Positions 37,901 to 49,900 of a DNA stretch of 64,000 nucleotides are shown in pieces. Source of the DNA: Owenia fusiformis. Its lineage: Eukaryota > Annelida > Polychaeta > Sabellida > Oweniidae. Position 1 is the first letter of the stretch. Every line of letters starts with the position of its first letter. Below the pieces are notes generated by a model, which was not told the origin of the DNA, made no database searches, and was given only the letters and a program-made list of their open reading frames with translations. The translations under genes were made by a program, and so were the position numbers. The stretch is taken from the NCBI GenBank assembly GCA_903813345.2, contig CAIIXF020000001.1, positions 54,885,885 to 54,949,884 on the forward strand. The letters run 5' to 3'.

Positions 37901-38900
37901 TGAAATTACACAAATTGGGAAGAATTAAAAGATGACTAGCTTACCAAAACAATGATTTATCCAAATAATATCCAAATTATATCCAATTAATATGATTTAA
38001 TCCATAAAATCAAGATAAAACAAAAGAATCAAAAAGCGCATCTTGTCCCTGCAAAATCCCAGCAGAAGAGACAGTTGGTTTGAACTGAGCATGGAACTAA
38101 AATTTCACTGGCATGAATCTATAAGCTAAAAATTATTACATGAAAAAACAAACTGAGAAATTCTATCAGGCTGCTACTGATAGATGTGAACTGTTAAAAT
38201 ATACAGGGCTTTACAATTAATGTACAAAATACAAGATAGCTATAGTTGATATCTGGGACAGGTCCAATTAATTGATAATATTTAAACATATTCCTTAATA
38301 GAATGAAATTATTACAAAGTGATTACAAATCTTATCTTTAATTGAAATAAAAGTAACGGCACAAAAATATTACAAATAGTTGGGTCGTTACACAGGGTAC
38401 ATACCGACTGCCATCCATCTTGTTCTATGACCAACTGCTCCCCAGTATGATACGATGATAAGTCCTGGCACTGATGCTATATCGTAAGATGCAGCGATCC
38501 ATGATGACCAAGAGCTGGATAATTCAAATCGTTTCTCTATTGTTGAAATTCCTGTTGAAAGAAATCCATTGGAACACATAGATATAGAAAGACCTACTAA
38601 ACAGTAGCATACCATATAACAGACGACTCCAGTACATGATTTAAAACAGTCTGGCTCACAAGGACCATATCCACATTTTAGATTGTCTGCTACATCGCCT
38701 TTTTGTTGTTGAGTTAGTGCAAAAGATACCTGAGAAGACTTAACGGGGTCTTCTTTTGATGATTGGTGTCCATTTCCCAATGAATCAGTTTTGAAACTGC
38801 TCTTCAATTCAGAACATCCTTCCTTGTTTTTGTCAGCATCATTTTCAATTTTAGCAACGTCTGGGCCACTGTTAAAATCGTATTCTCCTTTCTCAAGCAT
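28912..38900 (-). CDS. SLCO: Organic anion transporter (OATP/SLCO family), copy 2
   Basis: Eleven coding exons, 5' to 3': 38900-38405, 36724-36584, 32949-32800, 32580-32478, 31778-31657, 31449-31195, 30997-30802, 30467-30323, 30175-29997, 29453-29389, 29201-28912. They join in frame into 713 residues. Every internal exon has the same phase as in copy 1 and the same length, except exon 2, which is one codon longer. The N terminus is longer by about 18 residues (MLEKGEYDFNSGPDVAK). The OATP signature reads DQRYLGAWWPGFL, so both copies lack the usual Trp. The Kazal-like loop reads CNSNCACPYLYDPVCG. The two proteins are very similar in the membrane regions and C-terminal tail, but the cytosolic N terminus and parts of the loops differ, which would allow different substrates or regulation. 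The introns have diverged: this copy carries a 3.3-kb foldback and a probable solo LTR that copy 1 lacks. Confidence 0.93.
31865..31995. repeat. Short inverted repeat in SLCO copy 2 intron
   Basis: GGACTCAATGCATTGTTG is repeated in exact inverse orientation (CAACAATGCATTGAGTCC) about 130 bp away. A further AACAATGCATGAGT lies inside. It is probably a small non-autonomous element; the target duplication is not evident. Confidence 0.55.
33247..36560. mobile_element. 3.3-kb foldback element with iterated subrepeats
   Basis: The left end (from TAGTAGATGGATTAACTGCA at 33260) and the right end (inverse of TAGTAGATGGGTTAACTACA, ending 36544) start inverted arms that run for several hundred bases. 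Matching blocks include ATCCAAAGACACA, GATGGCGCTTTATATTGGAA and TTTTTCAAAATGGCCGCCA. An approximately 180-bp module carrying TTTCAAAATGGCNGCCA recurs within each arm (near 33410, 33575 and 34540, and inverted near 35725, 35870, 36040, 36220 and 36390). There is no transposase reading frame. It fills most of the intron between exons 2 and 3 of SLCO copy 2. The outer limits could shift by about 15 bp. Confidence 0.8.
35479..35565. repeat. 21-bp tandem repeat, about four copies
   Basis: The unit TTAGCAAAGATACAATCTTTG is repeated head to tail with single-base differences, inside the right half of the 3.3-kb foldback. Read on the minus strand it gives repeats of seven residues (LLTKIVS), without evidence of translation. 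Confidence 0.85.
37261..38392 (-). mobile_element. Probable solo LTR in SLCO copy 2 intron 1
   Basis: The segment starts TGTAGCACCCC and ends GGGTCGTTACA, giving TGTA...TACA ends of the kind seen in retroviral-type LTRs. It is bordered by 4-bp direct repeats, CAGG, at 37257-37260 and 38393-38396. Its base composition changes sharply (GC-rich patches at 37330-37420 and 37600-37720). Read on the minus strand it starts TGTAACGACCC, similar to Ty3/gypsy-type LTR starts. No internal gag-pol region is present, hence a solo LTR. It ends about 12 bp from the exon 1 splice boundary at 38405. A single LTR-like unit cannot be proven without a second copy. Confidence 0.55.
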
Positions 38901-40944
38901 GTTTTATCGATGTCAATGTAAAGTATGAGCGTTCGCAAATGTCCGATTGTTTAATAATACATTGCGTGCTCTACATACCTAAGTAAGTATACTAATTACA
39001 AGTTTAATGCATATGTTTTGCATGATGTGTGATAACCGATGGACGATAATGACTAATAAAAATACACAAGCCGAAACGTATTTTTTTAAACTGTAAGCAG
39101 GTTAACTAGAGCGTTCTGATCAATATTATTGAAGGCTTGTATAATATATAAGAAGTTTATTTCGGTTTTACTTATTTAATTTAAGCGACCGAACTAACTC
39201 AACATTAATAAAGGAAATATTAAGCCCTGTGCTGTACAATATGTCGGTGCAAACATGGGTTTTCAAAAGCCCATGTCAAAATTAACATCATACAATTCAA
39301 ACGGACAAAAACCAATACTTGAAAGGTTATTAAATGCTTCAAAGTACATCTTATCAAACGTTATTTGGTACCAAAAAAAGGAATTCGAAAGAGTATGGAT
39401 TTCGAATAACATCCGGTGCAACAGATGAATTGTAATCTATAAGTTATTTTGTATTATACAGGGTGTCAAATAAGTCCCGTCCCCCCCCCCCCCTCTAGAG
39501 CCTAAACCAAGATAAATGGTACCAAGTGTGTTATATCATCAGAAAGGTCTTCCAAAGTTACGTTGATTGGCATTATATCTGACATATGTCAATTGGTCTC
39601 ACAAATTTTTACATTGTATCAATTGAGGTGACCATAAGCCTAGAAACATGGCAATTTGGCGTATTTGGAAGGATTTTAAGAATCGGGTATAAGAAAAGGC
39701 AAAGGACCTAAAGATGACTACATATGTATATGGCAATGAATTTAACCAATTTCTGGATAGGGTTAGATGTGTAGAAAATGGAGGTGCAAGGAAAAATGGT
39801 GAAAACCTATTTGTAACAAGTGGAATGCGAAAAAGATTAACTTTTTGACGTATTTCTGAGGTTATATCCTTCTCATTTTGATGCAATAAAAGCTGCTTAA
39901 GGAGGGTACACTTACTATAAAGGACATCATGAAAATATAGGTGCATTTCATCCAAAATACTTGAGAGTTGGCGAGTTAACACAAATTTGGAGGATCTTTC
40001 CAATGGTATATCACACTATTAAAGTTTTAGCTGTAGCAGGGGGGACGGGACTAATTTGACACCCTGTACATGTGATTAAAATAATAAGTAATCGGATCAG
40101 TAGGGCCCGTTCATTATCCCTTGCATTCGTTCGACTTCGCTTCTTAAAAGAGTTTCTTCTTCATAACTAGACTCAAGGTACCCGTTCATGCCCTTATCAC
40201 CGTACTACGGTAGTGTATCAATTTTCAAAATAATTAGCTTTGTTGTAGTTTGATGGCACACGTTTTGTAAGAAAACAAATTCTGTGAATATTATTAAAGA
40301 TATAGATCTTAAAGGCAGAATCATACATACATGTAGTAAGTTATCTTCATTATCTTGACGAGATTTGTTTCAATTTTAGAATAGTTTGGGCTCATACCAT
40401 TCTTTGTCATGTCTATTTATTCTTTAAAAATATCCAAAATGAATAAACATGAATTTATATAGATCTAGAATGATGTTATTTTACTTGTCATATTCTCTAT
40501 TGAAATATTTCTAAAGAAATTATATACACAATGATTGAATCGGGGATAAACTACTTGGATGTCGACAATAAAAAGTACATGTCAATCGACGGTAAAATGT
40601 TTGCTAAATCATTTGTTGCATAATAAATATGCAATATTCAAAAATACATTTTCGTCTGCATGCGTGTTATCAACCTGACTGAAAACGAGGTCAAATGATG
40701 ATGATACCACCCAGGACTAGCTGCGAATATCACTTTTTACATTATAGTTATTCAAGATGTATTGCATTCTTGACAAATCTTTAAGGTTGAACTATATTGT
40801 TTAAAAATTCATTTCAATGTGTGTATATCCGGGGATAGATGTCCATGATGAAATGGATATTAAGTAGATTTATTGATTTTACATTTTATTGCTTTAAGTT
40901 CATTTGCACGTCTGAATTCTCTTATTGTTTTCCTCATTTCTTTG
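38901..40944. other. Intergenic region between SLCO copy 2 and the vWA gene
   Basis: The first 300 bp are homologous to the upstream region of SLCO copy 1. A 608-bp TA-flanked foldback element lies at 39459-40066. The sequence TTTATT at 40869-40874 (AATAAA on the minus strand) is a likely polyadenylation signal for the vWA gene, about 70 bp past its stop. No other gene is seen. Confidence 0.5.
39459..40066. mobile_element. TA-flanked foldback MITE, CAGGGTGTC ends
   Basis: The left end CAGGGTGTCAAATAAGTCCC and the right end (inverse of CAGGGTGTCAAATTAGTCCC) are bordered by TA on both sides. The arms continue (GTGTTATATCATCAGAAAGG against the inverse of GTGTGATATACCATTGGAAA), making most of the element one imperfect hairpin. 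A 134-codon frame on the minus strand crosses it, but it shows no known domain and follows the palindrome, so I do not call a gene. Confidence 0.8.
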
Positions 40945-43900
40945 CTAGTCATAGTAATCTGGTGTTGGTGTTAAAAGGCTTAGTTCTTTCGGAATATTAC
41001 ACGCATCTGGTGGAAATATTGTCAAAAGCACATCCATGACTTCTGATTTAAACAGGCCTCTTCCAGCGTCCATGACAGAATGAGGCACTTCACAATGACA
41101 AACGCCAGTGTTACCTTAAAGCAAACAAGTCATATTATAATGGCTAGAGGTCAAACGATTAAAAACGTTGATGATCAGATGCGTTGATCAAATTGCACCA
41201 TTTACGCAATGAATTTAGTTTTACATTTTAATTGGAAAGTGTCATAAGAAAGACAAAGGCGAAATAAAGACCAGAAATCAGTTTGGTCGTTATACCCCTA
41301 TTCGCTGGCTTGTTCACAATTTAAAGCTGAACTTATTGTGTACAAAACACATGTAGGCAATTCAATCCACTTTTTCTATTGATTCAAAAAATCAATGCCA
41401 TGGTATCTTATTTGCTCCAAACCTACTGTACCGTTTCGTGTTGAATAACATGAAGACGGCGATCTTCAAAAGTTGATCAGTCATTGATTGCAAGTTACAA
41501 CATTTTGTCAGTGAGGAAACATTTCGGGAAAACTCTTAAGAACTGGAAATCGGAGGTCAATATATTGAACTATACGCCAAAGATGTACTAGTTTTTGCAC
41601 AAAAATTCAAAAACGAGCACAGTTTGTACTCACTGAGAAAAAAAGTTTCAAAAAATTTGAATCGGAGCGTAGCATGCGCAGTAATTCTTATTCCAAAAGT
41701 TCAAGTCCTTTAAGTTTCATTGCATTTTAATCTTGTAACAACAAAAGTAATTTCTTTCTTTTTTGGACAAATGTTTGTAAACAGGCTTCGAGATCAATTC
41801 ATCATTAAGCACCATTATGCATTATGAGTCATTTTGGGTGATATGATCAATATGCACGGCTTACCAGAACACGTTGTTCTTGTGAGAGCAGTCCTGATCG
41901 AGGGCAGTGCATTGTAGTCATAAATCGTAAACATACTGTCGTTGTCAGTAGCGATACTTTTCAGTTCCTGCTCGTCCACATTACGCCCTACTCCTGTTCA
42001 AAATGATTAATGTATAATGGTTAAACATTGGGAAAGGCGTCCTTCATTGGACCAAAACTACAGTCATATTGGTATGATGTTACGTTGAAATCGAAATTCA
42101 ATAACGTTTGGGTTTCAAAGCAGCAACTGTTCTTTGACAGTGGATATTAATGCTGGGTTTCAATGACTTAGCTTATACCATGGTCACATTTGCTGCAATT
42201 CATCGGCCGGCGCCCGGCCGATTGAGTATTTTGTTCAAAATTGATTACATTTCTGAACAAAATATTCAATCGGCCGGGCGCCGTAGTGAAAATCGGAGCA
42301 AATGTAAACAAGGCATTATGGCCTAGTCACATAGCCCGGCCGATGTCCGACATCGGTAGAGCTCGGTGGATTTTTTTGGTGCCATCGAGCTCTCCTCATC
42401 GGAAGCAGAGCTCGGTGACGTGAACGGACTCCGTCCGGACATCTTCAGGCGACCGATCGAACACCGGCCGGTGACCGTACGGAGTCTGTCTCAAAATGGT
42501 AGTTTTTTCTGCCGATGTGGCAGCAACTACCGGCCGGAGGTCGGCCGGACATCGGAAGGAATACGGCCGGTACCCGAGCAGGTAACAGGACACCGTGCGA
42601 TCGCCGGCCGGGTTGTTAACGGGCTTTGAACAGTGACCAGCTCGGTCGGAGCTCGGCCACTGTCCGTTGAAAAACCTCGTCCTCTGGTTGTCTCAGATGC
42701 ACGGGACACCGGCCGATACTCGGCCGTGCACCGACCGACGTGTTTTCCGATGTGGTTACGATGGGGCTGCGATGACATGATGAGGGAGCTCGGTGAGAGC
42801 CCGGTGAAATTTAACTCCGAAGTTAAAATTTCACCGAGCTACCACCGATGCGGTTTTAAGCAACAAACGCCACGGATGTCCGGCTGGTGTCCGGCCGGTG
42901 TTCGGCCGAGTTCGGTGAAAATTGCATCGCTGGCTCATCGTAACCTCATCGGCCGGGCTATGTGACTAGGCCATTACTTTATTTCTTATCCACTCACCTA
43001 CTGCAAACATGTGTATTCCCTCTTTTTTAGCTCTCGATGCTTCAAGAGCTGTGAGCTTTGGATGGTTTGACTGCCCATCGGTTATAACGACGCCATACAT
43101 TTCAGCCCCCGGTCGGGAAATCTTAAAAATAGATTTTTAAGAAAAATATAACTTTTGAATATAGAGCTCTGGGGATTACAGATTTTACGTAGTTTTATAT
43201 GTGAAAGGGCGAAACTGGAGTATTCCTTTGAAATCATCTTAGAATAAGTTGAAATGTGATAATAATAAAAATGAAAAATAATATTTCATCAAATACTAGC
43301 TGAGGTACCACTCTCTTACCATTAGTTGTCGTCTCATTTCTTTTAGAGCTAAATCTGTTCTAGTTTTCCCCAACGTATATCTTATTTTTGATTCTAAAAT
43401 CAAAAAGGCATTTTGATAAATATACACTGGACGGTTGTAAGCTAATAGATATTCGATCTTATTCGTTTTTTAAAACTATCAATACCATGGCATTGATTCA
43501 CTGATTATACAAATTACAAGTGACACGCATCAATATTGGGGATGATAATATTGGGGATGATGGGGATGATATCTGCAGGTAATTGTAGAATAGGTAGAAA
43601 TAACGAACCAACAACATGTCGGAACCTGACACTGAAGCCAAATTTTATACGACTTATACAGATAGTGTATTCAAATTTATTTAATGCGCACCTATAGCGT
43701 TTGCCATTTGTTCTCTTTCTGGATATGCCCCAAGATCAATGACGTCATACACATCATCGTTATATGGGACCACAGCAGCTCTTACGCCCTCTGGTGATAA
43801 AAACATTGTCCGTATAAGGCCTTGTAGAAACAGGGTCTGGGTTTTGAAATTCCATTTGCCCACACTTGCAGAACAGTCCAGAACGAATACAAACTCAATC

Positions 43901-46900
43901 TTGTTTCCTTTGCCTGTGTAAGTACAGTATACATGCATGATGCACATTTTAATTAGTGGGTTAGCTATTTAATAATAATATAGACTAAATATTGAGATTG
44001 CTCACTTTTATAATAGTGAGGACGAAGTTTCTCATATAGCCATTTGAAGAAGCAACACGGTTCAAACACCATTCCTTTTCATAAATCCATGTACTAAGAA
44101 CTAATATTAACTATGTCTTATATCCTTTTTCATAATATAAAACAGGATAACCCCAATGGGACATCATTCGATATTTTGAGCATATCAAACAGAGTATAAT
44201 ATATTGCCATTTGTGATCTTTTGTCTCTGATTTGTTTATAAATACGTACCTTTAAATATTTTATTAAACGCTGCATTCAGTTGTTCCAAAGTGACATGCA
44301 GACCACATTTTTGGAAAAACAACATCATTTCCCGCCTGTTTAGTTTCCCACCAGTCTGTAACTCCTCGAATATCGCATCATATTCTTAAAAATGAAGCAT
44401 AGCTTATGAGATACAAATATGTTTCAGAATTTAAGCACCGACGGGTCATGATGATTTGTGAGTGCCTTATGCACTAGGCGTTCATTTGCAGCTATATAAG
44501 TGGTCGGATTATATATCTAGTGCAGTCAGAATGTGGGTTTCGGCGTGCGTTCAGAGGGATTTTATGGGACATCATTTTTCATGTTAGTACTATGATTATA
44601 CATATTTGTATGGATTATTAGATCTTAGTTTTTCAGCTTTTAGATTTTGTGGCCATTTTACCCCCCATGGGCTAAAATTTGGACCCCTACTATAAAATTG
44701 GGCAAGAACTCAAAAAATACTCAGTGGAATGTTTCTAAATTATTAAGTTATATTGGTATAGGCTAACTGAATATATGAAAAAAATTTCATGTCACATGGT
44801 TAAGTGGTTGCCATGGAAATGGATAAAACATGCCCTTCAGGTGTCAATTTTCAGGCCAATTTTTCAGGACTGACAGAGTCATTTCATGCATATTTTGTCA
44901 CCAATGTGTTAGGAAGGGTTAAAATGTAAAGAGAAAACTTCTATAGTATATTAGCAACACTTGTATGTAAAGATCAGTCCACAAAACCTCAGATTTTGGC
45001 CTTGTATTGGTCCATGACTTATACAGGGGTCTATTTCATAGACTCGAGCTCCCACATTGGATGGATGCTATAACTTTTGAAATAATGGAGATACAGATCT
45101 CATTTTTTTAGATCTTCATAAATGGTTAGTTTTAAGTATTTTATTTTACTTTGGGAGCTGACATGTGATTGGTTGCCATGGTAACCAGGGTTCTAGGGAA
45201 ATTCTGACCCCCACATTGGATGGATGCTATAACTTTTGAAATAAGGGAGATACATGTCTCATTATTTCAGATCTTAGACAATGATTGATTATAAATATTA
45301 AATTAGACTTTGGGAGCTGAAATTTGATTTGTTACCATGGTAACTAGAGTTTTATTGAAATTTAGACCTCCTCAATTGATAAATGCTTTAACGTTTGAAT
45401 TTAAGCAGATACAGATATCATCATTTCAGATCTTAAAAATTAATGAGATTTGTGTATTGAATTAAACTTTGTAGCTTAGCATTTACTTGATTGTCATGGT
45501 AACCATGTTTCGTCGTCATGGTACCCTTTATTTTTTATTTCAGCCTTACCTTCATTTGAGAATGGTCAACATGTTATACCAAAATGCTCAAAATTATCAT
45601 TTTGCTCTTAATTTCAGCAATTTATCCTGTATATCTGACAGTATAGCCTCATTCCATTCTACTAGTTCTCACACATATTCTGACTCCCAAATTGTTTTTA
45701 CTCATCATTATCGTTTTCATCTTCCACAATTGCCTCTTAATTAAATATCAACAATTTCTATTGGAAAGAAGGATTCTTTAGACCATTCTTGTGTTAAGGA
45801 TTTGTCAGGGAATTCACAGTTCATTCATGCAGTATTGGGCATAATGGTAGATCTGGGTTTAGGCTGGTGGGAATGTGTCCATACATAGGTTTGATAATTT
45901 ACTTATCTTCAAATGTGAAAGAAAATGTCAACATCTTCATAAGTGAGGGCAGCACTGTTCTGTTTTGTTCTGTATCTCATGGGAAACAGCTCATCTCGTA
46001 ATCTATCAGTGGCAGTTATTTTTCTATTTCTGCTGTATTTTTGCAGGTGAACAATTCAACTTTCGATTTTATGGTAGCGGGAATTCCTATATTGTTTCCT
46101 ATTGAAGAAAACAACTTTAAGAATTGTTTGTTTTCCGTTTCAGTTGATCTACTTTTCCTTTGTTCAGAAAGGCACTGGAGGAATCTGATCCAGTAAACGC
46201 ATTGAAGGCTAATACAGCTTCACACAGGACTTGGTCCTAGGTTTGCAGCTACAGGGGTTGAGCTTCTGACATCTAATGGGACAGAGTTCACATCAGTTGA
46301 GGTTCTTAAGGTTGTTTTCTTCATAATAGGAATCAATATAGAAATTCCTGACACAATATAATCCAAAGTTGAATTGTTCACCAGTAAAAGTACAGCAGAA
46401 TTACAAAAATATATTTGTAACTTACATCAATAGATAACGATATGAGCTGTTTCATATAAGATATTCTCCAAAACAGAACAGTGCTACACTCACTTATGGA
46501 GGTGTTGACATTTCAACTCTTCCCATCTTTCAAGATTGGTCCTTTACTGCTTTCATAGCATCTAATATAATGCAATGAATTAAATGATGAACTCTTCCAC
46601 CTTGTAATGATTGCTCATTATAAAATTTGAAGAGGACGGATGATAAAACTTATATTTGGAAGTGGAAACATTACCCCCTGTCTCCCAGGAGTTCACTGTA
46701 TATAAACCTTGAGGGGATCCTCAGCTCAGGTGGTGTACTTTTGACATTTGATATGGCAATGGACCCAAATTTTAGGATCTGGTATGAGAATGCTCTCCAA
46801 ATTATGACTTGAGAGGTATGGCAATGGTCAGATTTGGGAATGGTCGTGAAAAATATGTTGCCCCTCACTTGTTGTACATGTATGGCATTGATCTAGTATA

Positions 46901-49900
46901 TCCTTAATGTGAGGTTGTTTTTGGTTGTTTTCCTCAATAATCTGCCTTCTTCTCGAGGCATTAGAAATTTTGAATGGCCATGTTTTCATATCTGGATATT
47001 TGGTATGGCACTGGTCCTATATTTGGGCATTTGGTATGGCTTTTGGGCATTATTTTGGTTGATATCGGAACACATTCAAATTTGACAGATTGGATGGGAA
47101 CATATTGATATTTGAGGGTTCAGCCTAGGACCCCAGCCAAATCTTATATACAGTGAACCCACAGGGACCAGTCTTAACCCATTCTGCCAAGTCCAATACT
47201 GCATGAATGGACTATATCCCCTGAGGATCCTTATCTACAGAATGGTCAAAACAATCCTTCATTCCAACAGAAATTGATGTTAAGAGGAAATTGTGCTAAA
47301 TGAAAACAGTAATGATGAGTACAAATGAACAAATTAGGAGTCAGAACTTTTTAAGAACTAGTAGTATGGAATAAGGCAATATTGTCAGACATACATGTAT
47401 TGTTTACTAGAATTTGATATTTAATGAGCCAAACAATGTTTGCATCTCTAGTATTATTGAGTCATGAGCATGTAAATCATATAAAATAGAAAAAATCCCA
47501 AAATTAAGAATAAAATGGTAACTTTGAGCAATTTGGTATTTTATGTCATGTATTGACCTATCTAGAATAAAGGTGAATCTGAAAACGAAAACAGCAGTTA
47601 CCATGACAATGAAACATGGTAACCATGGCAAACAAATAAATCATAGCTTCCAAAGTCTAATACAATACACACATATTATTATTATCTTATATCTGAAAAG
47701 ATCTATATATCTTATCTGGCTGTATTTAAGAGTTATAGTGTTCATCAATTGTGGAGGTCTGAATTTCAACAAAACCCTGATTTCCATGGTAACCAATCAA
47801 ATTTCAGCTCCCAAAGTCTAAATCAATACTTTAAATCAATCATTGTCAAAAATCTGAAAAAATGAGACATGAGTCTCCCTTATTTCAAAAGTTATAACAT
47901 CGATCCAATGTGGGGGTCAGGATTTCCTTAAAACCCTGGTTACCATGGCAACCAATCATATACCAGCTCCAAACGTATATTAAAATACTTAAAACCAACC
48001 ATTCATGAAGATCTGAAAAAATGAGACCTGTATCTCCCTTATTTCAAAAGTTATAGCATCCATCCAATGTGGGGGTCAGAATTTCCCTAAAACCCTGGTT
48101 ACCATGGCAACCAATCACATGTCAGCTCCCAAAGTAAAATAAAATACTTAAAACTAACCATTTATGAAGATCTGAAAAAATGAGACCTGTATCTCCATTA
48201 TTTCAAAAGTTATAGCATCCATCCAATGTGGGAGCTCGAGTCTATGAAATAGACCCCTGTATAAGTCATGGACCAATACAAGGCCAAAATCTGAGGTTTT
48301 GTGGACTGATCTTTACATACAAGTGTTGCTAATATACTATACAAGTTTTCTATTTACATTTTAACCCTTCCTAACACATTGGTGACAAAATATGCATGAA
48401 ATGACTCTGTCAGTCCTGAAAAATTGGCCTGAAAATTGACACCTGAAGGGCATGTTTTATCCATTTCCATGGCAACCACTTAACCATGTGACATGAAATT
48501 TTTTTCATATATTCAGTTAGCCTATACCAATATAACTTAATAATTTGGAAACATTCCACTGAGTATTTTTTGAGTTCTTGCCCAATTTTATAGTAGGGGT
48601 CCAAATTTTAGCCCATGGGGGGTAAAATGGCCACAAAATCTAAAAGCTGAAAAACTAAGATCTAATAATTCATACAAATATGTATAATCATAGTAGTAAC
48701 ATGAAAAATTATGTCCCATAAAATCCCTCTGAACGCACGCCGAAACCCACATTCTGACTGCACTAATCACTTATACAAATAAGAACTGAAAAATTCCATT
48801 GAACACGAAATATTAGTAACACTTTTTACTCACCTCTTTTCTTATTCAAGAATTCTTGAATCTGCTTAAATTCAAAAGGTGTATCTGATACTTCTAGGCC
48901 ATATCGCGTCTTTACTCGTCCAATCATATCCTTATATTCCTTCACGAATCTTCTCCATGACGAAGCATGTTGTAGTACAACCTTAAATGAAATACATCCT
49001 TTAGTTACAGTTCGTAATATCGCTTAATTTTGACAAACTGTTGAGGATTAATATTATACTCTTTGACGTAATCTAGAATGAAGAAAAATATGTTCTTCAT
49101 CCCAAAGCATAATAAATGTTATTTACCTCAAATTATTGTTTCTCAAAATGCCTCTCGTGTTCAATTTATAGCTCACAGGTGAACAAATGTACCAAACTGG
49201 AAATCTCTCAGAAAAAGCAGCTTATGATGTATATATGGAATACCTGTCTTTTTAAAGACTTGATCGTATTTCTGACTGCAGTTCCTTTCAACCACTTCTG
49301 TATTGTAATTGTTGCCTTCTCTCTTCGATTTTTCTCTTCCATGTCTGCCTCGTACCGCCTAAGAATTTTTCATCAATTTTGAATTAATATACGCAAATAA
49401 TTTCATCGCTCTCGGGAAGCCCCATACAAGTTGACCCGAAAATATAATTTCTTAATTTATAAATAGATGTGTACCCTTATATTTTCAAGTCTCATATTTC
49501 ATTAAAGGGAGATTCTTGTTAATCAAGCAATGAAACATCCAAGAATGTGAACGATCCTATCTTAGTGTTCGCAAATTAATAGTTCGAAAAATGATGACGA
49601 TGATTGAAATGATGATGTAAATATAAAACCGCAACGAGGTATTTGTAGGTTTCTTTGAAAAAGTAAAAAATACAGGGTGTTCAGGAAATAAAGATAATTA
49701 TGTCACAACTTTTTATTTATTCATGGATTTCAATAAAATTTGCAGGGATTATAGATTCAACATATTTAAACTTACTTTTGGAGTTTCAGCTTCAAGCGAT
49801 TTGATTTGTCATTTCTGTGGTTGGCATAGCAACGCGAGTAGCGCTACAGGCGGGGCACATGGAAAAACATCTCATATTGAATTTTTCAAAACAGAAAAAC

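Noticed and set aside
39599-40003. 134-codon minus-strand reading frame inside a foldback MITE
   Set aside because: No recognisable domain, and the frame follows the two arms of a palindrome, so its length reflects the repeat rather than selection.
42241-42965. Several overlapping frames of 60-110 codons on both strands
   Set aside because: They arise from the GC-rich CGGCCGG-type composition of the Harbinger-like element, which has few stop codons in any frame.
48410-48770. Minus-strand frames that look conserved with 44520-44870
   Set aside because: The similarity is the inverted arm of the 4.25-kb foldback, not a pair of genes.
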